Below are positions 1 through 11,014 of a stretch of 64,000 nt of DNA, piece by piece. Origin of the DNA: Eudorina sp. 2006-703-Eu-15. Taxonomy: Eukaryota > Chlorophyta > Chlorophyceae > Chlamydomonadales > Volvocaceae. A program made the position numbers and the translations under genes. The stretch covers positions 62,001 through 126,000 of the forward strand of contig BDSI01000195.1 of the NCBI GenBank assembly GCA_003117195.1, read 5' to 3'. Each line of letters opens with the position of its first letter. The first letter of the stretch is position 1. Under the pieces are notes generated by a model. The model saw only the letters and a list, made by a program, of their open reading frames with translations, was not told the DNA's origin and searched no databases.

Positions 1-352
1 GCAACAGCATCGGCAACTATGCGGTCGATGTTATTCGCTGAGGGCTGCACCAAATACACAGCGGGCACGTCCGGGATGGGCTGCCGCTCGTTCTCCAGCA
101 TAAGGTGGAGTGTGACGCCATGCTTCCGCAGGTCATTCAAACGCAACAGCGGCGCAACTATATCCTTGGTGAATCGATCTAGCACAAGAATCTTATATGA
201 CTCCGCTGAGGACTCCTTGCCCCCGGTCCCGTTGAAGTTCAGTGCGCGAAGGACCACCTCTGCGACGAAAAGCAATGGCTGTTGAGAACTATCCTGGGGG
301 TTATTCCATGCATAATCTGCCGCATACCCGTTTGCTTCTGCCGGATGTTCAT
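1..352 (-). CDS. SLY1: SLY1/SCFD1-like Sec1/Munc18 protein, 5' end only
   Basis: Partial gene running off the left edge. The start codon is at 352-350. Exon 1 is 352-328 and reads MNIRQKQT. A 68-nt GT-AG intron (327-260) follows, and exon 2 is 259 to beyond 1. About 94 residues are visible. They show the N-terminal SLY1 signatures: RQKQT, then ALNFNG, then YKILVLDRF, LRKHGVTLHL and IPDVPAVYLVQP, followed by NIDRIVADA, all in the family's order and spacing. Splicing of exon 1 to exon 2 restores the exact residue count between RQKQT and LNFN. SLY1 proteins bind SNARE complexes (the syntaxin-5 class) and promote ER-Golgi vesicle fusion at cytosolic membrane faces. The gene is divergent from the CobB/BtuF gene. 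The family call is secure. The rest of the gene, and so its integrity, lies outside the window. Confidence 0.88.
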
Positions 353-789
353 GTTGCGCCCTCCGCTCGACAGGCTAAATTGATCAGTCTGTCACTGCCC
401 AACCCAACCCACTGTTGTTGTCCTATATGGGAATTCTCCAGCGGGTTCGTAGCAAAATTTAGGTAGGGGCGTTTCGCCACATCATTCTTGGCAAGTGTTG
501 TGAAGAAAATTTGGGGAACCTTGCGCTCACAGGATTTCCTTGCCTAACAGTGTGATGCCAACTAAAACTGATGTGCGATAGTATGATAAGAGGTTCTTAA
601 AGTGTATGCCTGTCACAGAGAGGGTCTCTTGTCGTTGCCACGTACGTTAACTGTGTGCCAAAACAACTTCACAACTTCCTGCTTCCGCCAGTACCCAATT
701 GCCATCTATGCACGGGTTCAGTTCGTATGAAATAATCACAATTCCTCTCGTGTTTACGTCGCGCGTGTGACGTCAATGCCGCACAAAGA
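353..789. other. Divergent intergenic region (shared promoter space)
   Basis: These 437 bases separate two head-to-head start codons, SLY1 leftward and the CobB/BtuF gene rightward, so they must hold both promoters. I see no convincing TATA box or repeated element. The sequence is less GC-rich than the coding exons on either side. No open frame here resembles a known protein. Confidence 0.5.
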
Positions 790-3254
790 ATGCGTGCGGT
801 CTTCTTGGCTTCAAAATTGCCTACAGCCGCTGTGGCAGCGTGGGCAGCATCATTACAGTGAGTGGTTTTGACATGGGGCTGTCTTTTAAGTGAAAGCCCA
901 GCGTTGCCGTCTCCTCCTTGGTTCCTGGACTGATCGTTCGGATGTGCAATTTTGCAGGGCATCGGGAGCATCTGTGAGGCATGTCGTAGCATGGTCTGGT
1001 GCAGGTGCGTCGTGGGGCTGCGGCGCTTGCGTCTTGCAAGTTGAACGATGACACCGTGTCCTGACGTCCCTTCCTCTCGCCTGTTGGCACATCATCATTC
1101 TCATGACCATTACCACCATTGTCATCATCATCATCATCCGCAGATGAAGCCAGTCGCCGGCAGAGCAGCGGCGCAGCCTGCAATGTGGACACCTTCCTGC
1201 TGGGCCCCGGTGTCTCCCTCGAGTCCCACGTCGCGCAGTTTTGCTGCGGCGGCGCCGGCGGCAGCAGCAGCGGCGACGGACTCCTCCTGGTGTCCCTGCA
1301 GGACCTTGCCGCAAACGCGCTCCCGCGCGGCGGCGTGGTGGTACTCATCTGGCAGCCCCAGGTGCCGCAGGACATCGTGCAGGCCTGCCAGCAGCTGCCG
1401 CCCTCCCTCGCGGACGCAGCCCACGTCCGGGGCCTACTGCTGGTGGACGCCTCGCCCAGTCTCACCCTCTCGGTGACGCACAAGGCCCTTGAGGGCGCGG
1501 GCCTAAACGCTCTGGCCAGGAAGCCCACGCTGCTGGCGCCCCGCACCGCGCAGGCGGCCGCGCAGGCGCTGCAGCAGCTGTCGGACGCCCTGCCGGTCCC
1601 GCCGCCGGCAGGTGCCGCAGCTGCGGCGGGCCCCGCGCTTCTGGGCCCCGCCGCGCCGGCGCCCTCGGGCGGCGTCCGCATCGCCGTGGCGCGTGACGAC
1701 GTCTTCGGGCCCTGCTTCCCCGAGAACTTGTCGCTGCTGCGGCAGGGCGGCGCGCAGCTGCTGTTCTTCTCGCCTCTGTATGACGCCGCCGTCCCCGCGG
1801 GCGCCACCTGCCTCTACCTGTCCAGTGGCCCTCTGGAGCCGGAGCGCTGGCAGCAGCTGGCCGCCAACAGGCCGCTGCTGGCGGCGGTGCGCGCCTTCTG
1901 CGACGCGGGCGGTCTCGTGTTTGCGGAGGGCGCGGGGCTGCTGTACCTGTCCAGGACGGTGGACCTGAATGAGGACGAGGGCGGGAACAACAAGAGCTGC
2001 GTGCACGAAATGGGTGAGGAACAGAATGAAAGAGCGAACGCGAAGGGATGGGGAGCAAACGGCCCCCCGTTCCCAGCTCCCCATCTGTGGGAGGGCTTGC
2101 GTAACAGTCCCAGCTAAGCATTGGCCATCCGCTTACGGATGAGGTGTGGATTACACCTGGCCCAGGACTCGACGTGTCCAGCGCGTGAAAAGCTACGTTG
2201 CGGTTCCTGCCTGGATCCCCATCCCCCGCACACGGGACGTTGGCGACCTGGACCATAGCGCCACGGCCGCCCTTCCAGTTTGGATCAGCGCACTGGGCAG
2301 GCACCGGTCAATGGACCAGCCCGCCACACCACAACCCTAATGTCCAAACCCCCAGGTCCAGACCCTCCGGGTTCGTTCTTCGGGTTTGTTTCTTTTTTTC
2401 AATTTAACCCCCAAGGTCTGTAGTTAGTTACCGAACGGAGCGCTGCTTCGATAACGCGCGCGCCGGCGGCGTGCCCTCGTCTGCGCCTCTCGTGTTCACA
2501 AGTGACAGCTGCCCTCCCGTCCGTCCTCTACACCCCCGCCCCTCCTGGACCCCCGGCAGCCGGCGTCCTGCCCTTCAAGACGCGCTTGCTGGTCGAGCCG
2601 CAGGCGGCCTCCGTGCAGCTGCTTGTGACTGCGGGCAACCCGCTTCTGCCCGCGGGCAGTCGGCCCCGCGGCTACCTCAGCGCCCAGGCCAGCATCGTCA
2701 TGGTGGAGGAGCGGCAGCTGCACAGCCTCTTCCTCGGACAGACCCACGGGTCGGCCGGCAAAGGCTCCCCCGGGACGCACCTGACCACAACCTACGAAGT
2801 GAGCGTGGTTCCGGAGCGTGACGCGGAGCAGGGCGGCGGCGCCGCCGCGGCCGCGGTGGGTGCCGCCGGCCCCGGCAGTGACGGCGGCGCGGCCTGTCCA
2901 CAGGGCTCTCCGGAGGGCTACTCGCTGCCCAACGTCCTGGCCAGCAGCTGCCTGGTGTTCCTGCCCTCGGAGCCGGGGCTGGTGGAGCATTGGCTGCGTC
3001 GCTGCGCCTCCCTGGATGCCGCGGCGCTTGCGGCGGGGATGGCGCAGCAGCTCGGGGGCACGGGAGCGGGGGCGGGGGCCCCGACGGCGGGGAAGCTGGG
3101 GCACTTCCCGGGGACGATGGGCTCCGCGGCCGCCAGCAGGGCGGGGTCGCGGCGGCAGAGCATCCAGGACGTGTCCGCGTTGGGCGCGGCGTACGCGAGT
3201 AACGGCAGCGTCAGCAGCGCCAGCTGCCACGCCGGGGTTCCGCCTGGGCTCGTG

Positions 3255-3295
<41 letters not shown>

Positions 3296-6200
3296 GTACG
3301 CTGGTCTGCACAACACTTACCACCACCACCTCCAGGGCCAATTCCAGCTTCTGCACAACAACCACCACACCAGCCACCTCCTGGGCATCCCAACGCATCC
3401 CAACGCACTGCACCTTGTTCCGCCGACCTACGCCACCTATGAGTGCGCGAGCCCGCAGCAGGCTCAGCAGCACCCGCAGCACCCGCAGCAGCCACCGGCC
3501 CTGCTGCAGGGCGCGTCCTGCGGTGGGGGACACGCCCACAGCGGCCTGAGCGCTGCGGCGCTGGGCCGACCCGCCTTGCTCCTGCCCCACAGCGCTAGCG
3601 CCACCGGTACCTCCTCCCTGGGTCTGAGTCCGGGTCTGGTGCAGCCCACCCGGCGGAGCCTGTGCGGCCCCGCGGGGTCGGGGTCGGGGCTGACGACGCC
3701 GGACGGCGGCGCGGCCGGCCCGGGCCATCCCGCCTGCTGCCGCAGCCCGAACCCCAACCCGCGCTACCCGTCGCCGCACACCTCGCCCCTGCTGCCGCCT
3801 CCGCACCCGGGCCACCCCGCCGCGTGGTTGTCGGACGCACCCGCGGCGTCACCGGGCGGCTTGCTCAGGATCATACCCGAGGACCGGCAGCACCAGCACC
3901 AGCTGCAGCAGCAGTCCACGGGTGTCTTGCAGGGGGTCATGGGCCGCGCAGTGCCCGTGGCCCCTCAGTCCATGGCGAGCCCGCCCACCTCCGCGGGGCT
4001 GCAGGTCTCCACCCTCCTGGACCGGGGGGACTCCGCCGCGTCAGATGCCCTGCCCGTCATCCTCCGGCCCGGCTCCCCGAGCGCCCCGGAGCGCTGCGAA
4101 CCGCTGTCGCCCTGGGAGGGCGGCGGCGGCGGCGGCGACTTGATGGGCCCCCACGTGGGCGCGATGCACCCCACGGGGAGCGCAGGATCGTTCGCGGGAT
4201 CGTACACGTCGTACGGCCCGGGCGGCTCGGCCTGCAGCCTCGTGGAGCTGCCGTACCAACGTGGCGGCCCGGGCGGCGGCCGACTGGGCGAAGCGGGCGC
4301 AGTTGGCTGGGTCGTGGGCGGCGGCGGCGGCGGCGGGGGCGGCGCGATCGGCGGGCTGCACGGCGGCCCGCAGTGGTCCGCACCACAGGGGATGGCTCCG
4401 GCGGGCGCGCGGCACGGATCCGTGATGGTGTTGGGGCCGATGGGGGGCCCCGCGGGACCCGTGGGTCGCGGCGGTGTGGTCTGCTGCGCGCCGGGCGCAT
4501 GCGAGGCCCTGGTGGCTATGGGCCTGGCCAACCGGCTGGTCGGCATCGGCTCGGAGTGCGACTACCCGCCGGACGTGTGCGCGAGCCGCCGCGCCGTCCT
4601 GTCCTGGGTGCCGGTGGAGGAGGCGCCGCAGGGTCCGGCGGCGCGGGGCATCCGGGTCATCATGCCGGGCGCGCTCGGGGACAACGCGGCTGCGGGGCGG
4701 GCTGTGGCGGCTGCCGGAGCAGCGGCGTGCGGGCGTGGGGCCGGCCGGCCGTCTGGGGAGCGCGTCGGGCCGCGGGGCGCCGGCGGCGGCGGCGGAGGTG
4801 GTCGGGCGCTGGTGGTGGACGACCTGACGATGCATCAGGAGGCGCCGAGCGTGTTGGTGCTGCCGGACACTTCGGAGCTGTCCGAGGTGGAGAGGGCGCA
4901 ACTGGAACAGGTGGGTGGGAACACTTGGGGGGTGCGCGTCGGTCGGGAGGGGCGATGCAGCGGTGCCGCGGCTGCTGGTCCGGGGTATCACCGCGCACGC
5001 GCCCTTGCCGAAGGGCGCTTGTTGCGCTCTCTGGACTTCGCACCTCCTCGCCCCTCTCCTGAGAGTGCGAGACGGAGAGGCCGCGAGAGTCCCGCAGTGC
5101 CCCATCACGCGGGTGAGGGTGAGGGGGAGAGGGCCCACCTGCACAGCGCTCACCACCGTCCCGCCCCGCCCACCCGGGATATTTGCTCTGGCAGCAGCGC
5201 AGTAAAAACTCGTCTACCAATTTCCTCACAACCGCCTGCCGCTCCGCCCACCCGGGCCTCATGTCCCCGCACTGCGCCAGGCGCTCGTCGAGACGGGCCT
5301 CATCGACAGCCGGGGCGGCCCCGCCGGCGCCTGCTGCGTCCTGACCTCGAGCTGCCGTACCCTGGTGGACGTGATGGACCTGGTTCTGGAGCTGGGCGCG
5401 GCGCTGGAGGAGCCCCAGGCCGCCTCCATGCTGCTGGAGAGGCTGCAGGCCAGGATGCGGCGCGTGGCGGCCGCGGCGGCGGCGGCGGCGGGCCCGGCTC
5501 GGCCGCCGAGCGCCTTGCTGGGTGGCGCCGCGGCCGCCGCTGCCGCCGCCGCGGCCGGCGCGGGGAATGCCAGGTGCCCTCTTCGGGTGCTGGTGCTTAA
5601 ATCGCTGCAGCCGCTCGTTGAGGCCGGCAGGTGCGGCAGAGGAGGAAGGCATGCGCCCGGGACGTGGGTGGGTGGTTGAGGGTGGCGGGCAAACAGCAAG
5701 CCGGGACATCATGCGCTTCCTGGGACTGCTGGGGCGGATAGATATTATATTACAGGGAGTGTGATGAGGTTCAGCGGGCGGCGCGGGGCGGCGAATAAGG
5801 GGGCCCTGCCTCAATGGCCCCTGCGGGTGAAGACACGATCCGAACGTGTGACACCCGCGTATCGGGTATCGCTCGTCGTTGGGCGGTGGTATGTGCCGGT
5901 GTGGTTATGGAGAGGATTTCCCACCCGACCCCCCCCCCCCGGGTTTGTGGCTGTGGGGTGGTGGACATCCAACCGCGCCCCCGGCATGTCTCTTGCGGGT
6001 GCGGAGGCGCCGCCAGCCGCGCGGACCCTTCCTGGGGGAGGCCGACCCCTGCGGCTCGGGGTCTCTTGGCCCAGCACCTCCGCCACCGCACACAGACTGC
6101 TCTTGTTCCCCGTCTCGGCCGTGTTTCAGCCGGCGTCTACCTTCCCCCCTTCGCCGTTCGATGCGCTCTTAAAAGAGGTGTACCGGCCGGCAAGTGTCGA

Positions 6201-7031
6201 TCCCGCGGCTCCCACGTCTCGGCTGCTGCTTGTCTCTTCCTGTCCGCACGCCCCAAAGAGAAAGAGCGCATCCCCAGTCCCCAGTGCGGCAGGGCGGCCG
6301 TCAGACCCGCCTCGCGCCACAACAACCACCAGAAGCCACAGACGCGCCCGGCACACCAGGAGGCCCGACCCGCCTGCTCCTCCGACCTGCTCCTCCGACC
6401 CGCCTGCGCCTCCCGTGCCGCGTCCCCGCCCCGCAGGTGGGTTCCGGAGCTGCTAGCGCTGGCGGGCGCCTCCTCCTGCCTGGCGCTGCCCGGAGGCCCC
6501 GACGTGACCCTCACGTGGCAGGACGTGCGGGAGCGCGCGGCGCCGGATGTGCTCATCCTCCTGACGGCGACCGCAGCGCCGTCGTCGTCGCCGTCGCCGT
6601 CGGCAGGGTGCCCCCGGAGGGGAACTGGGGGACACGGCGGTCCCGCGGACCGCACCGGCGGGGGTGCGGCGGGGCCGGGCGGGAAAGGCGCGTCCTCCTG
6701 CCCCTTATCCTCCTCCGACTGCGGCGGCGGCGGCGGCGGCGGGGGGGGGCTGCACGAGCAGCTTGCGGCGCTGGCCAGCCAGCCGGGATGGTGGTGTCTG
6801 CCGGCGGTCCGCGTGAGCCAGGTCTACGTGATCCAGTCGTCGTACTTTGTACGGCCGGGGCCGCGGCTGGTGGACGGTGTGGAGCTGCTGGCCCGGCTGC
6901 TGATGCCCGGGCAGTACAGCAGCAGCCGGAAGCTGCCCTCGGGGTCGGTGATGCGGCTGTCGCTGGCGGAGGGGCAGCGCTGCCGGGCCTCGTTGCTGCC
7001 CAGCTACTTGGTTCCGTTGGTGTTCGGATGA
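790..7031 (+). CDS. Fusion of a degenerate CobB/CbiA (cobyrinate a,c-diamide synthase) with a BtuF-like cobalamin-binding domain
   Basis: Six exons: 790-857, 958-1004, 1144-2013, 2560-4910, 5281-5630, 6437-7031. They total 4,281 nt, or 1,426 residues, and every junction is GT-AG and in phase. Residues 1-200 follow the CobB ATPase fold (AVFLAS, then CNVDTFLLG) but lack the P-loop GKT. Residues about 213-475 follow the CobB glutaminase domain: VRIAVARDD, PENLSLL, HEMAGVLPFKT, EGYSLPNVLASS. The nucleophile motif AECGG is replaced by AEGAG (Gly301), and histidines conserved in the family are missing. A linker of about 485 residues, rich in Gly, His, Gln and Pro, leads to a BtuF fold (about 968-1390). 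It contains ECDYPP (994-999), SCRTLVDVMDLVLELGA, AGRWVPELLALAG and SYFVRPGPRLVDG. The BtuF lobes are also interrupted by low-complexity tracts. The start was chosen because the CobB alignment begins there; a short hydrophobic N-terminus could also act as a signal. I infer a corrinoid-binding or scaffold role rather than cobyrinate amidation. Extra introns in the linker cannot be excluded. Confidence 0.8.
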
Positions 7032-7653
7032 GGGTGAGGGCGAGGGCGAGAGGGAGGGGGAGAGGAGGGTGACCGATCGACGCGCCATGACCAGGTACTG
7101 ACCCAGTCACTGATGACGGTCCCAGTTACAGACCCACTGCCGTATGCAGACGCTTGAGCTTGAGGGAGGGAGCGGGGGAGACAGGAATTAAGGGGTGGAG
7201 GTCCTACCTGGTGTGCGGTTGTGGCTTCAAGGGTGCGGGCGGCTTGGTGTTGGGGTGATCAGCCATCGACGTGCGCGGACGGTGTGCAGGGCGGCAGCGG
7301 GCCGAATATTTTTTTTTGCCAAACATTGACAAGGTATGTTTTTTTTAGGTTGGCACATCACAGTGCGCATTACGGTGACTTGTCGCTCTCATATCGGTAG
7401 GCTAGGGTTCTAGGGCTCTAGGGACCAGAGCACCAGGGACCAGACTGCAGAGAACAATGTGAGTTGATCGTTGCTGGTGGGGCCGGTATGACGGTTACCG
7501 TTTGTTGGTATGGTACCGGTCTGAGCAGCGCGCACTTTTCGCGAAAGCAGGTATCATGCTGCTGCTGTGCGCGCTCGTGCAAAGGCAGTGACGGCGTTTG
7601 ACAAGTACTATAAGTATTTATACTATCCATTAGGGCGGCAGTTGATTGACCAG
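7032..7653. other. Intergenic region between the CobB/BtuF and ClpP genes
   Basis: It holds the 3' UTR of the upstream gene and the promoter of ClpP. Two short T runs lie at about 7,309-7,346. I did not find a TGTAA polyadenylation motif close behind the stop codon at 7031, so that gene's 3' end is not marked by the usual algal signal. The open frame that runs into the ClpP frame from about 7,567 has no ATG before 7,654. Confidence 0.45.
7606..7626 (+). promoter_or_regulatory. Possible TATA element for ClpP
   Basis: An AT-rich stretch with TATAAG at 7609-7614 lies about 45 bp before the chosen ClpP ATG, in otherwise GC-rich DNA. If it is a TATA box, the 5' UTR would be very short (about 15 nt). 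The call rests on position and base composition only. Confidence 0.35.
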
Positions 7654-10359
7654 ATGTTGGCAAAGAAAGTTGGGTCGGTGCTGAGGCCTTTCCTTGTGGC
7701 GACAGGCGCGCTGTCAGGCGCTAGGAGCGCTTCGTATGTGCCGATTGTAATAGAGCAGACGAATCGAGGAGAGCGAGCCTACGATATCTTCAGCAGGTCC
7801 GGCGTGAAATGCCGAAACCTCACCGCCAAACGTTCGCATACTCAACCTCACCCACAGCGCGCTTTTCCATGATGCAGGCTCTTAAAAGAGCGTATTGTGG
7901 TGGTCAATGGCGCCATCGATGATAACACCTCCAACTCCGTCGTTGCGCAACTACTCTTCCTGGAGAGCCAGGCGCCAGACAAGCCTGTAGGCAGCATCCG
8001 CGGGGGTAGCGCCAACAGTGAAGAATATTCCTCCCATTTTGTTCCTCAAGCTCCAGCGAGTTCAGTTGGCGCCACTTGTAGGGTTGTTCTCTCGTAACAT
8101 CTGTCATCGGGCTACTACGCGTGGCGCGCCCGGCTGGCCAAACCCTTGCGCGCGTCCCATAATAAAGATCTGCGGAATCATGCTGTGGCGTAGATATAAC
8201 CATGGTTCAGTCCCTCAGCCGCGTCGTCGTGCGCCACCCAACCACCCAACCGCCCAACCCGCCCTCCCGTCCGACCACCGCCGCAGATCACGATGTACAT
8301 CAACAGCCCGGGGGGCGTGGTGACGGCGGGCCTGGCCATCTACGACACCATGCAGGTGCAGGCCCGGGGGGTGGATGTCGTGTGGGCGGGGGTGGATGTC
8401 GTGTGGGCGGGAATGGATGTCGTGACCATGCAGGTGCAGGCCCGGGGGGTGGATGTCGTGTGGGCGGGGGTGGATGTCGTGTGGGCGGGGATGGATGTCG
8501 TGTGTCGTGCTCCCCGCGTGTCCCTGGGTGTGCCCGAGCTCGTGTCACGTGTCCGGTGTTCCTTTCGATGTCCCCCTCTCAACGCAACCTAACCCCACCT
8601 GACCTTCCCATGACCTCAACCCCCCCCCTCCTCCACCCCACGCGCACCCGCTGCAGTACATCCGCTGCCCCATCAGCACGCTGTGTGTGGGCCAGGCGGC
8701 CTCCATGGCCTCATTGCTGCTCACCGCGGGCGACAAGGGACACCGAAGGAGGTGCGGCAAGGGGGGTACGGCAGGGGGGGGCGGGACCGGGCGGGGTGCG
8801 GTAAGGTGAGGGGGGACCGTGTGGGTCCGTCCGTCCGTCCGTCCGTCCGTGTGGGTGGGTGGGTACGATGGGGTGCGGTGGGGGGGAAGGCGGTGAGCGC
8901 CGGTGAGCGACCGTGGGGGTCGTTGACGACGTGGCCGAGGCCCCAGCGCCCCACCCGGTTGTCACATGTACTGACTGAGACAGCACAGCACAGCACAGCA
9001 CAGCGGAGTGCTGTGCATGCGGGGATCCATCGCCCGCCATTCGTTGACCGCGGCGTCCGTACCCAGTGGGCCCACCGTTGCACCCAACGGGCCCATGTGC
9101 TTGAGTGTGTGCGTGGACCCGTGGGTCGCAGCGCTCCAAGTCCCTCACTTGTGCCCCCGGGTCCCCCGGGTCCCCCGCCCGCCCCCCTGCCCCCCGGCCG
9201 CCCTGCCCCTCTCTTGGCGGTGGACCGCTGCAGCCTGCCCCACTCGCGCATCATGCTGCACCAGCCGCTGGGCGCTGCGGAGGTGGGCGCCGAGGGATTC
9301 CAGGCGGGGCGGGGCGGGGCGGGGCGGGGCGGGGGGTCAAACTGGGAAGGGGGGGGGGTAATAGAGGTGCGCTGGATAATTTGAAAGTTAAATGATATCT
9401 GGGGGTGGGATACCAACGGCACAAGTTCAAACCCCCCAAGGGGCCTACTCCAAACGGGGAGCAACCCGACCCAGGCGGGGCACTCCTGTCAGTATCAGAT
9501 ATCCCCCCTGCCGCCCAATCCGCAAACTGTGGAGGCGCCTAGGTTCCCGCCGGGGAGGGCGGGGGCAGGGGGCAGGGGGGGCGATTGTTCCTGTAGACGG
9601 TGAGCCCCAGGGCCCCAGGGCCCCAGGGTGGCCGCAACAGGGCCAGGCGTGGCGCTGCGGCGCCGCCCCTTGCCCGCCCACCCATCCCCCGTCATGTCAA
9701 TCAATGGCGCGAGCGAAACCGTCCAAGACACTAAAACTCACAACAACACCGCCGATGTCGGGATGGACGAAGGCGGCGATCCCAACCTTCCCTGGCCCCG
9801 GCCCTCCCCAACCCCGCTCCCTCCCTCCCCCTCCCCAACCCCCCTCCCTCCCCCCTTTCAGGGCCAAGCCACGGACATCATGATCCGAGCCCAGGAGATC
9901 ATGCGCATGAAGGACACCCTGACACACCTCTACGTGAAGCACACCGGCTGCAGCCGGGAGATGGCGGGTGGGTGAGGGGGGACGGGGGGGAGGGGGGGAG
10001 GGGGGAAGGGGGCGAGAGACAGGAGGCGGTCGGATGAGGGAATTGGACGGAGGAAAAGAACACACAAACACACACACACGATCCATTTGTGATGACAGTA
10101 ACTGGTTTGAGCGCGCCGCAGGTGCCGCGGGGGCGTGTGACGCGCCGCTCTCCGGCACCCAGACCGGCCGCTGGCCGTTGCGGCCCCGCACTGCCGCCCT
10201 TCTCCACTCACTCCTTTTCCTCCTTTCTCCTCCTCCTCCGCCACCGCAGAGAAAACCCTGGACCGCGACTCGTTCATGTCCCCGGCGGAGGCCAAGGAGT
10301 GGGGCCTCATTGACGAGATCCTGGTGGAGCGACCCGCCACCGAAGTGGTGCACAGCTGA
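7654..10359 (+). CDS. CLPP: ATP-dependent Clp protease proteolytic subunit, mitochondrial type
   Basis: Seven exons: 7654-7796, 7878-7986, 8287-8355, 8657-8751, 9234-9282, 9862-9967, 10250-10359. They total 681 nt, or 226 residues, all GT-AG and in phase. The N-terminus (about 30 residues, rich in Lys, Arg, Ala and Ser) resembles a mitochondrial presequence. The ClpP core follows: [65 protein letters not shown] and [11 protein letters not shown]. The catalytic triad is Ser123, His148 and Asp197. Its spacing of 25 and 49 residues equals that of E. coli ClpP, which independently supports the splice model. The wording of [20 protein letters not shown] matches mitochondrial ClpP more closely than plastid forms. 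ClpP forms a tetradecameric chamber fed by a ClpX-type unfoldase in the matrix. The start is the first in-frame ATG. Exon 3 ends in a duplicated splice donor. Confidence 0.93.
8347..8502 (+). repeat. 78-bp tandem duplication across the ClpP exon 3 splice donor
   Basis: Two copies, 8347-8424 and 8425-8502, differ at one base. Each begins with the last nine bases of exon 3, followed by GTGCAG, so the donor site is present twice (after 8355 and after 8433). Inside each copy a roughly 22-bp element containing GGATGTCGTGTGGGCGGG is itself repeated. The 78-bp length is a multiple of three and the frame stays open between the two donors. Intron 3 is otherwise featureless. Confidence 0.9.
8821..9003. 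repeat. Simple repeats in ClpP intron 4
   Basis: A run of six CCGT units (about 8827-8850) is followed by GGGT units (to about 8864). A CAGCA pentanucleotide run lies at 8981-9003. All are inside intron 4 (8752-9233) and do not touch the splice sites. Confidence 0.85.
9306..9334. repeat. GGGGC repeat in ClpP intron 5
   Basis: Pentanucleotide GGGGC units just after the donor of intron 5 (9283-9861). This G-rich tract could form a G-quadruplex in RNA or DNA. Confidence 0.8.
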
Positions 10360-10421
10360 AGCTGCCGGGCAGGGGCGCAAAGGTGCCGTGCACGTGGCAA
10401 CTCGGGGCATGCGCGGGCGCA

Positions 10422-10426
10422 TGTAA
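10422..10426 (+). terminator. TGTAA polyadenylation motif of ClpP
   Basis: TGTAA occurs 63 nt after the ClpP stop codon. TGTAA is the usual polyadenylation signal of Chlamydomonas and its relatives, so the motif supports both the gene end and the suggested organism group. Confidence 0.6.
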
Positions 10427-11014
10427 GATTCTGGCGCTGCGCTGCAGCACAGGGCTGAGCTGTGCAGTGTCTTCGTCCCGGCAACGACAGCAGCGGGCCT
10501 CGCGGGGGGTTGGGTGGGTGGTGGTGGGGGGATGGACGCAACGCAACGGAGGCTGACGGAGGCTGACGCGCGTGGCATGGGCTTCGAGGAAGGCAGGACT
10601 GGCTTCGCGGGCAGTGCAGGACTGGCTGGGGACCAGGGGGCCATGGGGCGGTGGGTGCGCGGCCCCGAGAATGTAGATGCGAGGTGCTCTTCGGGGAGGA
10701 GGGAGGGGGAGGAGGTTGTGTTGAGGTTGGCAGAGCGAGCGACAGGAGGGGGGTGGAGTTGCTGCTGTCTAGATGCAAGGGGGCTGACTGGCGGCGGGGC
10801 TGGTGCAGGCCAAGAGGCGGGATGGCCTCCTCGAAAGGTGACAGAGGGTCTGGGCTGAGTGCGGTGTTCTGAGTGGGGGACTGGAGGTAAGCACTTGCAC
10901 GGTGCGGTGGGCGCGGCGCATGCACTGGGTCCGGGTGGTGGTGCAGCCCGGCCTGAGTTGTATCAGGGCGGGGCGCGTGGGGGGGGGCCCAAGTACGTAA
11001 CCTGGAGACTGTCG
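10427..11014. other. No gene recognised
   Basis: GC-rich sequence with several G runs. Open frames on both strands are GC-driven and match no family I recognise. It is the last apparently single-copy stretch before the repeat domain. Confidence 0.4.

Noticed and set aside
821..1807. Minus-strand frame of 328 codons overlapping exons 1-3 of the CobB/BtuF gene
   Set aside because: Composition-driven antisense frame. No domain, and the opposite strand explains the region.
2496..3815. Minus-strand frame of 439 codons opposite CobB/BtuF exon 4
   Set aside because: Shadow of the GC-rich coding exon on the other strand. The plus strand carries the recognisable CobB domain.
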